The position numbers and the translations under genes are program-made. A model generated the notes under the pieces. The model was not told the origin of the DNA, did not search any database, and worked only from the letters and a program-made list of their open reading frames with translations. Positions 11,801-22,935 of a DNA stretch of 64,000 nucleotides are shown here, one piece after another (within the stretch, counting starts at the first letter, position 1; each line of letters opens with the position of its first letter). The DNA is taken from NCBI GenBank assembly GCA_007922305.1, contig ML677386.1, positions 12,319,830-12,383,829 on the forward strand, written 5' to 3'. Source of the DNA: Dermatemys mawii (Eukaryota; Chordata; Testudines; Dermatemydidae).

Positions 11801-12974
11801 TTGAAAGTTTATATTCTGTTTTTCTGAATGACACATGCATTGGTAAATAATCTCTAAATGGCTTGCCAGAAATGTGGTTCTATTGCCCAATAGAATTTCG
11901 GCCCCAAAATATTCAATGTAGAACAAAAAGTTGCTTCGTTCTGTCTGCATTTGCAGTATTATGCGACACAATTTGTGCTTCCAATTTCAAACAGGCATTG
12001 AAGCAACTCTGAGAGATGTTTCTGTAGACATACAAGAGACAATGGGCTTCCTCAAGCCTTGCCTGATATTAGTTATTATGGAGCACTGAGTGTGATGTAG
12101 AAACATATAGAAGAGAGAGTCCCTGTGCACAAGTTCCAAGTTCCTCTTCACATTGTCATAAACTGTTGTGGAGCAGTTCATAGTGTGTAGAAGATGTCTG
12201 ATCAAAAGGCCAGTTAACTGCTGCAAGTCTTTCCATTCACTTTAATTGGCTTTGAATCAAATCCTCTTTGTATAACTTCCCTGCTGCCTGTCCCATATTC
12301 ATGTCATGGAGCTATAGTGGTTTTCCTTTTTGGGCCTTGTCCCATGCTACATGATGCTGAATATAACAGCACTTTTATGGGGTCATGAAAATAAATTCTT
12401 ATTTCTCCCTCTCAATTAAAAACAAAATGCTTCAGTTTTCTAGTTTGCTATGGTGTGCATTCATTCCCACTGTAAATATTTTCTGTGCCATATTCACAGA
12501 GTGTTAGTAAATTGATGTGATTGAGCAACGGCACATTGTCGCTCATGTGTTTTGTCAGTTGAAGTGAAATGTGTCTCTACATGCTAAGGACGCTTACATT
12601 GACTGATAAGCACACATCTCTTTAGATTATGTTACTGTGCTTTCAGAATTATAGCTTTTAATAACAAGTTACATTGTACTTTCTTTGGCCTTTATTTTAG
12701 TAGGATGTGGAGAGAGTAGAACTGATGAATGTTAAATAACTACTCCTTCATCAGCTTCCCCAGCTCTGCTACGAGAAGAGGAAGTGCTCATTTTTATCTC
12801 TCCTGTTTACTAGGGCAGTGCTACCCTAGAGCTGCTCCTGGTTTCATTTACGTTCCCCACTCAGGGTAGGTGTGGTGGGTGTGAGTAGAAAACTCTTGCC
12901 TCCACCTGCTAGTGTTCAGAATTCTGTGAACTTCGCAGCCCTTATTACTGAACAAGGTCTTATAGCTGTAACTC

Positions 12975-13271
12975 AGGCTATGTCTACACTACTGTGATAA
13001 GTTGACCTATGCTACGCAACTCCAGCTATGTGAATAATGTAGCTGGAGTTGACGTACCTTAGGTTGAGTTACAGTGGGGTCTACACAACAGGGGGTTGAA
13101 GAGAGAAGATCTCCCATTGACTTACCTTATTCTTCTCATAGGGGTATTGAGTACGGGAACTGACTGGAGAGCGATCTGCAGTCTGTTTGGCTGGTCTTTA
13201 CTAGACCTGTTAAATTGACCGCCAGTGGATCGATCTCAGTGCATCATGCTCTGCTGTAGTGTAGACCTCCC
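12975..13271. mobile_element. MITE with TGTCTACACTAC ends
   Basis: The left end GGCTATGTCTACACTACTG and the right end CTGCTGTAGTGTAGACCTCC are terminal inverted repeats. It is about 297 bp with no coding capacity. The family type (Harbinger-like or other) cannot be fixed from the ends alone. Confidence 0.7.
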
Positions 13272-16200
13272 GTCAGAAAGCAGGAAAGAATTCTCTTGCC
13301 ATCCTCCCCTCCCCCAGCCATTGAGCTGATAGGGTAATTGAGTGGTTGACCGTGGCCAGTACTGGATGCTTCAGAGGGAAATTTTGAGTGATCCGTCCCC
13401 TGTTGTCCACTTCCAGCTTCAGGCAGTTGGTGATTTAGGTTGCTGCAGAATGAGGCTTTTCACTTCAGAAGAAAAATAGCAATTTGTCAGAGCCATCTGC
13501 CCTGCTTCAGAGGACACGGCCTACTTATAAGCCAGTGCTGCTGTTACAGCATATTTACAAACAGGGAAAAGGGAATATGGCTCTTTGCCAAGTTACTAAT
13601 CAGGCTTGTAGGTCCCTATTTTAGGATCTGCTGCCAACAAGAAGAGTTCCACATAATTGTGACAGACAGGACCCCTTGTGAGATATCACTCTTGTCAGTA
13701 GTAAACATAACTGTTAAATGATAATTGCACATTCTATATGTATGTACAAGAGGGATTTCATGCAGGAGGTATGGTGTATTCATGCATTATAATTCTGAAT
13801 ATTCAGCCGGGTAAATAGTATGATTCAGATTCCATCCCCAGTTACACCAATGCAACTTCAGGCATGATTTTCATGTCTGCATCGTATATTTGACAGAAAG
13901 GTTACAAGTTGCACCCAGTCTTGTCCAAAAGTGTACAAGTTACACAGAAATTATGCTGCCCTATCCTTTTGCCCTGAGCAAAGGGTGGCATTATGTGGTT
14001 GACCTTGGATGTGGAAAAAGTGGATGAAGTTGTAGTCAGGACTAAATCCCTTATTCAATGTGCATCTGCAAGAAGCAACCCCGGGGAGGGAGAAGAGGCA
14101 AATCTTACCATGACTTATGCCCTGTGCAACTGCATCTATTTTGGTATGGTTGCACTGCATACAAGTCAGGGCAGGATTTGACCTACAAAGCAAACTAATG
14201 CTGCCACAGGTACCTTCAACCATTTTCACTCAATATATGAGGCACCACAGCAAATAGTGGTCCAGTGCGGGGTATTTTGGCTATTGCAGAATGAGTTGGT
14301 GACTAATCTGGTGCCTGTGGAGCTGGGCTGATGATACAGATTGTCATCTCCATGTCACACTGACTGGTTACTGAGTTAATAAGAACCTTCTGCAATTGGC
14401 AGCAAGTGAAATTTTTTTCCTGGGTAAGGATTTAGTCCAAAATTCTTTGCAACACAGGCTGTTTGGTCAGATATATGTAACTTAGACAACTTACAGATGT
14501 ATTTATTGTACTAAGGTGCTCTGAAAAAGAGTTATCTACTAAGGTTATGATTCCTATTCATTTTACCACGTTAGTGAATGTGTGATGAGCAACTGTATGC
14601 TATATTTCTAATAATGTGCTTTCGTGAGACTGCTACTCCAGATCTGACAGACATGCATGCATGGAGTAGAATCAATAGTATATGTGTGTCATCTTGTACA
14701 TCACTCATTTCCCTTTCTTATTAGGGGTGGTGATCTCTACTGAGATGCATTTTCATTATATACTCCGCTTCTACACACCTACTGTTTTCCTGCCTGCTTC
14801 TGCTCATCACAGCAACTTCCACTACCTGTATTATGCATAACTCAGCTCTTTCATATATGAGCTGATTGCTGTAGTAAAGGGCTAGCTCATGTGAGTTGGA
14901 TCTCCAATAGCTGTAGATTCAGAATTTGGTAAAATTATTGCCACTTCCTTACATGAAGCATCGGCCGTTGCTTAAACCCGCCTTAACTAGCTGCTCTTGT
15001 GTTGCAAATTCACATTAATTTGAGGCAGACTGCATTTTATTCTTCCACTTTCCTGTTTTTAAGTACATTTTGGAGCTCTTTTTCTCCTTGTACACTTTTT
15101 TTTTTCTTCAGAGCGGATGACTGGGACTTCTTGCAATTTCATTCTAAATGTATATTTTTTCCTTTATGAGACAATATCCTATCTACATGAAATAAATACA
15201 TCTATTGTTTTTTTAATGCCTCATTTATACTGTCACTAATAACTTCAGTAGCATGCTGACTGTTCCTCATACAAACATGGCATGCACTCATAGTTTCCAA
15301 TCTATAACACTATTTAAAAAAAATGAAGTCAGGATGTTTGTGTGGAATATTGTATGTTGTTTCCAGTGTCATTTGTATCAAGTGTATGTTATATCAATGG
15401 TACTTAAAGACTTTTCTATATTGAGGATGGTGCAGGGCTGTACTGCTACATTGGGAGCTCCAGACACTCCAGTTAGTCAGACACATCACTTGGTACAATG
15501 CCTACTTCCTTAGAGTGCCTGGGGAGCATAATCCTTTACAAGCATTTCATTGTGGAGTGTGGGGCAAGGCTATAATATCACCCACTCCGGAAAGATGAAT
15601 GCTGCTGTGCGGTAGCCACCTTTGTACTGTCCGTGTGCTCCCTTAGCACAAGAATTGCAATTGTGCTTTCCTCTTTTGTAAAGGGAGAAGTGGGAAAGGA
15701 GGCTTTTTGGTCCTTCCTCTTCCTCAGTGCTGGGCAGTTCTACCCAAGAATGACTGACATTCATATGTTGTCCTTCATCCTGAAAAACACTCAAAGTGCT
15801 TTACATCAATAAGAAACAGAGGTAAAGGGAGACAAGGTGTAAGGCAGGCAGGCATATGGTTTAAGTCTGATAGTCAACTAGATATAAGTTTTTCTCCCAC
15901 CATATATAAAGTGGAAACTTGCAAGTGATGAATTGCATTACAGAGGTCCATGCTGTCATCTCTGAAAACCCTTCCTCTGGCTACACTAACTGCGGCCCCC
16001 AGAGACAGTTGCTCCCAAGAAGAACTCTTCTTGAGTGATGCATCAAGATTTGTCATCCTACTGCACATAGAGCTGTGATCTTTGGCTTTGCCTAAAAACA
16101 TTTGCAATCATTCATGGTTCATTGAACTCTGCAGGGTGCATGTTAGCTTCTCTGTAAGTTAAGCTGTAAGGCGGATATTAATTTAAATAAATATTGATTT

Positions 16201-16612
16201 GTGCAAATATAACTCCCCTCATTACAAATTGTTCAATATGATTTTTTCCATTTAGTTCTAGTATTCGTCTGGCAAATGGATTATATTATGTTTTAACAAT
16301 AGATTTGCAATAAAAAGTAGTCATAAATCATAGTGACAGAGCAATCTCATTATCTGTGTGTGAAACTAATGTCTCATTACTAAGAGCCTGGCCATGAAGA
16401 GAGAAATCCAGACATTAATCTTACAGACTAGAGTCTGCGGCTTGTAGTTTCTGGCCTTATGTTTATTGTGCTTAACACACATGTAAATGACAGTGAATCT
16501 TTTCTATCTGTAATAAAATATTCAAAGGAAGTTTTGAAGTCTGGAAATTAGTGCAGAATAGCATTAACCACTGTGGCTTTTGGCTGTCACATTCTTCTAC
16601 TTGTATATGCAG

Positions 16613-17053
16613 TGTGGTAAACCCAGAGCAGACTGCTACAGGAGGGAGTGGTGGTAAGCAGTCCTAGAAGGGTAAAAGGCCCTCCCCTTGCCAAATGAGA
16701 AAAGGTAACCTTAGGTTAACTGGATTCAGCTGAGTAGAGGTTGCCAGAGACTCAGCTGAGATCAGCCGAGGCCAGTTAAGGAGACCTTTTTAAACCTTCC
16801 TCTGTGAGAAAGGGAGTGGGAGACAGAGAGAGGGAGTGAGGCTGCCAGCAGGCTGGGGCAGCAGGACAAGGAGCCCCTCCAAGAAGGGAGGCAGCATTTC
16901 CCTGGCCGGAAGGAAAAAAACCCTAGCCAAAAAACTTCTGAAGGGAAGGAAAAACTTGGCCTTGGAGAGTTAGGAGGAGTACCCTGCCCAAACCAGTCTC
17001 TCCCAGGCATAACAGAGTTATACTGCGTGAGACAGGGAGGGTACTTTGCCACA
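16613..17053. mobile_element. Solo LTR with 4-bp TSD
   Basis: Starts TGTGGTAAACCC and ends GTACTTTGCCACA, so TG...CA with matching inverted tips. GCAG lies on both sides (16609-16612 and 17054-17057), a 4-bp target duplication as in Gypsy-like elements. It is 441 bp, GC-richer than its surroundings, with no internal coding region. Only the single LTR left by recombination remains. Confidence 0.68.
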
Positions 17054-18241
17054 GCAGAGCATGTCATGAATGGAGACTCTGCTCTTTGCCATCCTGCATA
17101 GCCCCTAATTTCAGGACCCCCAAAGATTGGGATAACCCAGCTGCTCTGCCTGCTGATCCTTGCTATTTCTCCTCCCCAATTTCCATTAGATTCTACTCAC
17201 CTCTATCAGTGTAATGGAGTGGAGCGTCCAGATGTACATTCCTTGTGGGGCAAAGAGGGAATTACCTTTTTGACTCTTCTTTTTAAACTTAATAGATTTT
17301 TTTAGCAGGCAAGTCCAATACGTTTTCAATAGTATTGTTAGATGGAAGGGGAACAAGAAGGATGAATAGTAGAAAGAGAAGAAAATACATTTCTTCATTT
17401 TCTAAAATAGCAGACTGAACCTATAACCAGAGATGTCTTAATGTAATATTTGAACTGGTGCATAGGTCTTGTGTAGACTCAGCATAGGAGTGAATTTCAT
17501 TCTTTAATGAATAGGGTCTTTTCTTAGAAGTGAAGTACTGAGAGACCAATCTTGTTCTACTGTTGTGCCCCAAACTTGCATCTGATGCTACACAGGAATA
17601 GCCCCATCCATCAACTTCACGGAAGTTACAGTACAGTATTCCCTACCCTGAATCTGACCCCAGAATATATTAAAATTGGTGTAAAAATAATGAGATTTAA
17701 AGAAAAAATGTGGGTTCTTTTTATTTGTCCTTGTGGTTTTCAAATGTTTAGGTTACCTTTGGGACATGTTTTCTCTTTCCACCATTAGGGGTAGAAACAC
17801 TTTTTTTAAAGGAAAGGTGAAGTTCTTGTTTTAAAAAACAAAAACGAAAAACAAACAAATCCTCCCCCCAAAACTCCACAACTCTGAGCTGAAGCTCAAT
17901 GAGCAAAATCAAATACTGTAAGATTTGTAAAGTCATGAGCATTGGCAGCACTGATCACCAGCAGAGAATCTGGCCCTCTGTTCAATATGGCAATCACCGT
18001 CTGATATTTCTGAAAAATGAATTATCTGGAATGTGATATCATTTCTTGCTGCATCTCCTTTAGAGAGGCTTGTGTTCAGGACAGTAACAGAGATGTGCTG
18101 CTTGCTGATTCTTGGAAGGGAGTGTACCTTGGCATTTTTATCCTAAACCATTGCTGACTGTGTTCTGTCAAGAAAACACTTCTATAGTATATGGGATGCA
18201 TAAATTCTTTCTCTTTCTTTATGCTTTCATTTTTTTAATAG

Positions 18242-18450
18242 GATTTATACCTGTGTGCAGCCTGGGCTTGTCTCAAGTGGGAAGAATGAACTTTGGCAAA
18301 GATGTCAGCTCCCTGAAATATTTTACTATCTGTGGCTTACAAGAAGGCTATGAACCCTTTGCTGTTAATACCAACAGAGACATTACCATATGGCTGAGCA
18401 AGAGACTCCCACAGTTTTTCCCAGTGCCACCAAACCATGAACACATTGAG
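18242..18450 (+). CDS. RYR2: RYR2 exon 3 of window (end of SPRY2 and linker)
   Basis: About residues 1203-1272. The acceptor is TTTTAATAG|GATTT and the donor CATTGAG|GTTTGT (phase 0). It encodes [40 protein letters not shown] and [20 protein letters not shown], the strands that close the second SPRY fold. Length 209 bp. Confidence 0.94.
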
Positions 18451-19063
18451 GTTTGTGTTCTACATTAATATTTCCTATTATTTTTTCAGGAATTTGTTTT
18501 AATTAAATGAACTTTAAAGTTAATTTGCCCCTCTTGCTATTTCAGCCATCCCTTTGAATATGAATATCAGTGCTGGCATCTGACATGCACTCACTCACCC
18601 TGGTAAACTATGATTGTAGCTCAATGAAACATGGTAATTAATTCTGTCAGCCAATGAGTGATCTCTTGGAAAGTCTGAATGTATTAGATAAAATCATATG
18701 TTAAGTTTGCCAAGTTGAGTTGTCAAAAGCCTGTAAGTTCCAGAGTTAAGGATGCTGCCACAAACTTAATGCTACCCCATGGCATTATGAAACAGTCTTT
18801 AATTATATTGTTTTTAACTTAAAGATTCCTGCTTCATTCAAAGGTGTAGATCAGTGTGTGTGTCCCCTGTGTGAGGTAAATTTTTAATACTTGCTTGTAT
18901 CTTGTTGTCCCATAAATTTTATACTGCACTCCATACAAACTCCTCACTGAATGAAAGAAACAAGGATTTTACCTCCCCCTCCCGCACAAACAAAGTCAAA
19001 GATTACGAATAAACATTTTTGCAAGCACTGAAGTGACTTAAGCTCAGGTTTTGAGAGGTATGT

Positions 19064-19270
19064 AGACCTTTCTCTAATCAGCACTGTGACACCTAAATAT
19101 CATTTTAAAAAGTGAGGTAGACACTTCTGAGACTCATTAACTTTTAAGGAGACTTAAGCTCCTAAGTCTCATTTTCAAAAGGGACTTAGGTTCCTAAGTC
19201 AGCTAGTTACAATACTGAGTAAAGCAATGCCTAAACACTTTTGAAAATCTGGGTCTTAAAGTACTAAATA
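19064..19270. repeat. Dispersed repeat with 'CCTAAGTC' motifs
   Basis: Contains AGCTCCTAAGTCTCATTTTC and AAAAGGGACTTAGGTTCCTA. The same family recurs at about 26046-26225 (GACTTAGGAGCCTAAGTCCA). Short inverted stretches are present but no clean ends, so the class is unknown. Confidence 0.55.
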
Positions 19271-19384
19271 ACAGGTTCTTTTGAAAATGTTAACCTGTAT
19301 CGTAAGGCATATGCACAAGGGAGCAGAGTTAAGATTGCCTTGGTAACCTTCGTCTCTGGTATTTTCTAAGGGTATGGTTACACT

Positions 19385-19490
19385 TACAAAATTATAGCGC
19401 TATTGCTTATAGCGCTCGCCTTATACAGCAATAATAATAGCGCTATTGTATGTCCACACTGAGATGCTCCAGCGCTATAGCATGGCCACA
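19385..19490. repeat. Left subterminal AGCGCT repeats
   Basis: Several copies of TATAGCGCTAT/TATAGCGCTC just inside the left end, mirrored at 23835-23940. Candidate binding sites for the element's own transposase or Myb-like protein (inference). Confidence 0.65.
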
Positions 19491-19739
19491 TTTGCGGCAG
19501 TTAATACGGCATTAAGAGCTGCGCATTAGGGCAGGTATCCCACAGTACACCTCTTCCTGATCTGGCGCAATGGCTTGTGGGAGGGGGGGCGTCACTTGCG
19601 GGGCATTCTATATCCTGTTTGAACTACCCATGATGCTTTTTGGCATATCCCAGCAATCCCTGTGTTTCCTTCCACCTCCGGCGCCATCTTTCAAGGGTTT
19701 CAGCAAGGCACGCTCCGTCTTCCATTGTCGAGTGCTGCA

Positions 19740-20981
19740 ATGAATCCAGAACTGCTGAGGGACATGCTGACGACTGTCGCCAGCACATCTCTGTGTGCAG
19801 TGGAGTTATTCCTTGACATGCAGGATGACAGTGATGATTCTGAAGACGAGATCGAAGCGGTGAATGCATTCGACACAAAGCTGCTTGTCTCATTAACGGA
19901 CATGCTCACGGCTGTTGAACGCCGCTTCTGGGCACGGGAAACGAGCACAGAGTGGTGGGATCGCATCGTCATGCAAGTCTGGGACGACGAGCAGTGGCTG
20001 CAAAACTTTCGAATGAGAAAAGCCACTTTCATGGGACTGTGTGCTGAACTCGCCCCTGCCCTGCGGCGCAAGGACACCAGACTGAGAGCTGCCCTCCCGG
20101 TGGAGAAGCGGGTGGCTATCGCGATCTGGAAGCTGGCTACCCCAGACAGCTACCGATCGGTGGCCAACCAGTTTGGGGTTGGAAAGTCGACCGTTGGAGT
20201 TGTGCTGATGCAAGTGTGCAGGGCCATCAATCGCATCCTGCTACGAAAGATCGTGACTCTGGACAACGTGCATGACATCGTGGCTGGCTTTGAAGAAATG
20301 GGTTTCCCAAACTGTGGTGGGGCGATAGATGGGACCCATATACCCATTCTCGCGCCCGCCCACCTAGCTGAGGAGTACGTTAACCGAAAGGGGTACTTCT
20401 CCATGGTTCTCCAGGCGCTTGTGGATCACCGTGGGCGTTTTACTGACATTAACGCTGGCTGGTCTGGAAAGGTGCATGACGCACGCATCTTCCGCAACAC
20501 CGGCCTGTTCATGAAGCTGCAAGCGGGGACTTTTTTCCCAGACCAGAGGATCCCCGTGGGGGAAGTGGAAATGCCCATAGTGATTCTTGGTGACCCTGCT
20601 TACCCTTTAATGCCCTGGCTCATGAAACCGTACACAGGGAGCCTGGACAGCAGTCAGGAAAGGTTCAACTACAGGCTTAGCCGTTGTCGAATGACTGTGG
20701 AGTGTGCTTTTGGGCGTCTGAAGGCGCGCTGGCGTTGTCTTTATGGGAGGCTAGATTTGGCCGAGGGTAGTATCTCCGCGGTTATTTCCGCATGCTGTGC
20801 CCTACATAATCTTTGTGAGCGGAAGGGCGAAGGCTTCACTCAGGCATGGTCCTCTGAGGTTCAACGCCTGGAGGCCACATATGCCCAGCCAGAGAGCAGG
20901 GTTCATGGAGGGGACCAGCGCGAGGCTGTTAGGATCAGGGAAGCCTTGAGGGAGCATTTTGAGGCTGAAAGCCAGTTCTGA
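19740..20981 (+). CDS. Harbinger transposase (DDE), intact
   Basis: 413 codons with no internal stop. The open frame extends upstream to 19662, but the first ATG in it is at 19740 (MNPELLRDMLTTVAS), so I start there. It is a nuclease of the DDE_Tnp_4/HARBI1 family that cuts and joins element ends. Acidic residues DDSDDSEDE lie near residue 30. A helix-turn-helix-like stretch (SYRSVANQFGVGKSTVGVVL) is at about 135-160. The catalytic triad is visible: D197 in GAIDGTHIPI, D285 in LGDPAYPLMPW and E321 in VECAFGRLKARW, with 35 residues between the last two. AATAAA at 21073-21078 follows. An open frame with all three acids suggests a fairly young copy. Confidence 0.9.
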   Translation: MNPELLRDMLTTVASTSLCAVELFLDMQDDSDDSEDEIEAVNAFDTKLLVSLTDMLTAVERRFWARETSTEWWDRIVMQVWDDEQWLQNFRMRKATFMGLCAELAPALRRKDTRLRAALPVEKRVAIAIWKLATPDSYRSVANQFGVGKSTVGVVLMQVCRAINRILLRKIVTLDNVHDIVAGFEEMGFPNCGGAIDGTHIPILAPAHLAEEYVNRKGYFSMVLQALVDHRGRFTDINAGWSGKVHDARIFRNTGLFMKLQAGTFFPDQRIPVGEVEMPIVILGDPAYPLMPWLMKPYTGSLDSSQERFNYRLSRCRMTVECAFGRLKARWRCLYGRLDLAEGSISAVISACCALHNLCERKGEGFTQAWSSEVQRLEATYAQPESRVHGGDQREAVRIREALREHFEAESQF

Positions 20982-21072
20982 AGTGAGGTGCAGATGGAGG
21001 GAGGGAGGGAGCATTCTTTTAACAGGAACAGGCATTTGCTTTTCTGTAGCCTGTAATAATGTATGTACACTT

Positions 21073-21078
21073 AATAAA
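21073..21078 (+). promoter_or_regulatory. Poly(A) signal of the transposase
   Basis: AATAAA 92 bp after the transposase stop. On the opposite strand AATAAA occurs at 21088-21093 and 21108-21113, serving the Myb-like gene, so the two transcripts end against each other. Confidence 0.6.
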
Positions 21079-21107
21079 AAAACCCCATTTATTAAGAAGA
21101 CAATTCA

Positions 21108-21113
21108 TTTATT
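21108..21113 (-). promoter_or_regulatory. Poly(A) signal of the Myb-like gene
   Basis: TTTATT on + is AATAAA on -, 90 bp after the stop of the Myb-like gene; a second copy lies at 21088-21093. Confidence 0.55.
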
Positions 21114-21202
21114 GAACAGGTACTTCGGTTGCTGAAAGAAAATATTGTGATGCATGTGAGGGGGAAGGCAGGGGAGGTGCAATGGGGGTGTCGTGGGGTC
21201 AG

Positions 21203-21771
21203 TCAGAGATCGGAGTATGTCCGGGTCTCTGAGTCTCCAGTGCCCTCAAACTGCCCATGTCCCCCGAACTCCATTTGCGGTGGCCAGTAAGGCATGTTAT
21301 TAGGGGTAGACTGCAGTGGATAATGGTCTGGGGACTGGGGGTTGTCCGGTGAAGACAGAGGGGTTGGAGGCAGCTGTGGATGGTGATAACCATTTGGCTG
21401 ATGATACTGGCCTGGAGGGTACAGAGGCAAGGAAGGGGAAGGGAGTTGGGGCAAACGATAATTGGGGTGGTGTGTGCGGAGCTTCTGCTCTGCAAGGGTG
21501 ACAAGCCGCTGCATACTCTGCAATTGAAGCTGCAGTAATGAGAGCAGCTTGTCGGTGCTTTTCCGGCGGTGAATCGCGTTCTCCTTCCGCGCCTTCTCCC
21601 TCAACTTGCTCTCATTCTCCCTCCACCTCTGTGCAACTCGATTCTCCGTTACAGCCTGTTGCATTACTTGCTGTACAAGATCCTCTTTGCTCCTTCATGG
21701 CCGCTTCCTCAGTCGCCTGAGCCTCTCAGCTGTTGATAAGAGCGATGGCGAAGGGGTGAAGGACGACCCTT
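21203..21771 (-). pseudogene. Myb-like gene of the Harbinger element, exon 2 (broken)
   Basis: The acceptor on the minus strand is TTTTATTTTAG|AAGGG. The frame reads EGSSFTPSPSLLSTAERLRR, LRKRP, then a TGA stop, then RSKEDLVQQVMQQAVTENRV and a basic/leucine-rich helix (RWRENESKLREKARKENAIH, LLSLLQLQLQSMQRLVTLAE) with a Pro-rich tail ending TYSDL. Related proteins in turtles have a basic RRKKRTRED-like patch here, so the TGA probably arose from CGA at a CpG. The helical part is typical of the C-terminus of these Myb/SANT-like partners. Confidence 0.72.
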
Positions 21772-21937
21772 CTAAAATAAAAAGATACATTTCACAGTGG
21801 TTCCCTTGTAAAGAGCAGACATGCCTATCATTCCCCCGCATTCCTCGTTTGCCTGTCCCGCAGACAGCACAGATACAGCAACGGAGCCCCTGCCATGGTG
21901 AGTGGACTCCAGAGGCAAGGGAAATGATTTTTTCCCT

Positions 21938-22137
21938 GCCCTGAGAAGCTGTGGCGGGGGAGGGGGTGGGGAGTGCCGGTATGTTGCAGGAGCCCCAGTG
22001 TGAGCAGCAGGCAGGGGGAAGGATTTCTTCCCTGCCCTGAAAAGCTGTGGCGGGGGAGTGCCGGTAAGTTGCAGGAGCCCCACTCTGAGCAGCAGGCAGG
22101 GGGAAGGATTTCTTCCCTGCCCTGAAAAGCTGTGGCA
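21938..22137. repeat. Minisatellite, 85-96 bp units
   Basis: Units start at GCCCTGA(A/G)AAGCTGTGGC, seen at 21938, 22034 and 22119 (periods 96 and 85). Each also has GTTGCAGGAGCCCCA and AGCAGCAGGCAGGGGGAAGG. The array runs into the N gap and its remnant continues after it (22238-22285). It lies in the intron of the Myb-like gene. Confidence 0.85.
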
Positions 22138-22237
22138 NNNNNNNNNNNNNNNNNNNNNNNNNNNNNNNNNNNNNNNNNNNNNNNNNNNNNNNNNNNNNNN
22201 NNNNNNNNNNNNNNNNNNNNNNNNNNNNNNNNNNNNN
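22138..22237. other. Assembly gap (100 N)
   Basis: Exactly 100 N, the usual placeholder for a gap of unknown size, placed in the minisatellite. Any translated frame through it is meaningless. Confidence 0.98.
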
Positions 22238-22304
22238 GGGGGGGGTGGAGTGCCGGGAAGTGGCAGGAGCCCTACTCTGAACACTGTTCCAACATTCTCC
22301 GTAG

Positions 22305-22607
22305 GTGTTTGTCCTGGAAGATATCTCGTTGCTTCGAGTCACTGAGGAGCAAAGGGAAGGGATTTTATTAAGATGCGGCTTCCGCCCAGGGCCATATGCA
22401 GCGTGCCTATGTGCAGCAATGCTCCCCCCACCCATTGTGGCACAGTGGCAGGGACTAGTGACCGTGACCGGGACGGGGACCACTCTGGCTCTCCCGGGAA
22501 ACCTGCGCAGGCGCATTGCAAGTGCTCTTTTTGAGACCTTTGAAGAGATTACTGATGATGACTACCGCGAGGTGATAGACTACATCAATGCTCTATTCCA
22601 CATGTAG
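22305..22607 (+). other. Unexplained open frame in the Harbinger element
   Basis: A 100-codon open frame on +, opposite the Myb-like intron. It follows TTCTCCGTAG, which looks like a splice acceptor, directly after an in-frame TAG. The last 27 residues look protein-like: SALFETFEEITDDDYREVID then YINALFHM and stop. The only internal ATGs are late (22419). I do not recognise a family. It may be a terminal exon of a third gene or of captured host sequence, or chance. No function can be assigned. Confidence 0.35.
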
Positions 22608-22623
22608 GCTAGCATGCAAGCAT

Positions 22624-22935
22624 CCCCTTCCACCCCAAGCTGCCTGCCTTCCCCATAGAAAAGCAGCTTTACCGCCGCAATGCACTGCTGAGCTGGCCCC
22701 TGCAACTGCCGGACGCTGTGGCTGTCCGCCCTCCTCCTGGCTTTAGAGGAGAGCTCCTGGCTGCATGCCCCCCTGCCCTCCTCCTGGCTTGAACAGAGCA
22801 CCAGGTGGAATGCCCCCCTCATCCCTTTCCACCCCAAGCTGCCAGCCTTCCCCATAGAAAAGCAGCTTTACCTCCGCAATCCGCTGCTGAGCTGGCCCCT
22901 GCAACCGCCGGACGCTGTGGCTGGCTGCCCTCCTG
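22624..22935. repeat. Tandem duplication, 199-bp period
   Basis: CACCCCAAGCTGC(C)...CCCCATAGAAAAGCAGCTTT..CTGAGCTGGCCCCTGCAAC recurs with period 199 (for example 22631 and 22830). The right copy contains the exon 1 splice donor of the Myb-like gene; the left copy carries a second, similar donor (GCG|GTAAAG near 22673). Confidence 0.8.

Larger units (their letters stand above)
8876..18241 (+). other. Intron 2-3
   Basis: 9.4 kb, the largest intron fully in the window. It carries a MITE (about 12975-13271) and a solo LTR (16613-17053). Several open frames of 60-120 codons (for example 9659-10018 minus and 13440-13721 plus) show no protein-like signal. The rest looks like unique or very decayed sequence. 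Confidence 0.8.

Noticed and set aside
19662..19739. 26 additional N-terminal codons of the transposase
   Set aside because: The open frame extends upstream, but the frame there starts with GTG; the first ATG is at 19740.
21695..22516. 273-codon minus-strand frame through the N gap
   Set aside because: Most of it is N and minisatellite. Only its last part (21771 downward) is real, as exon 2 of the Myb-like gene.
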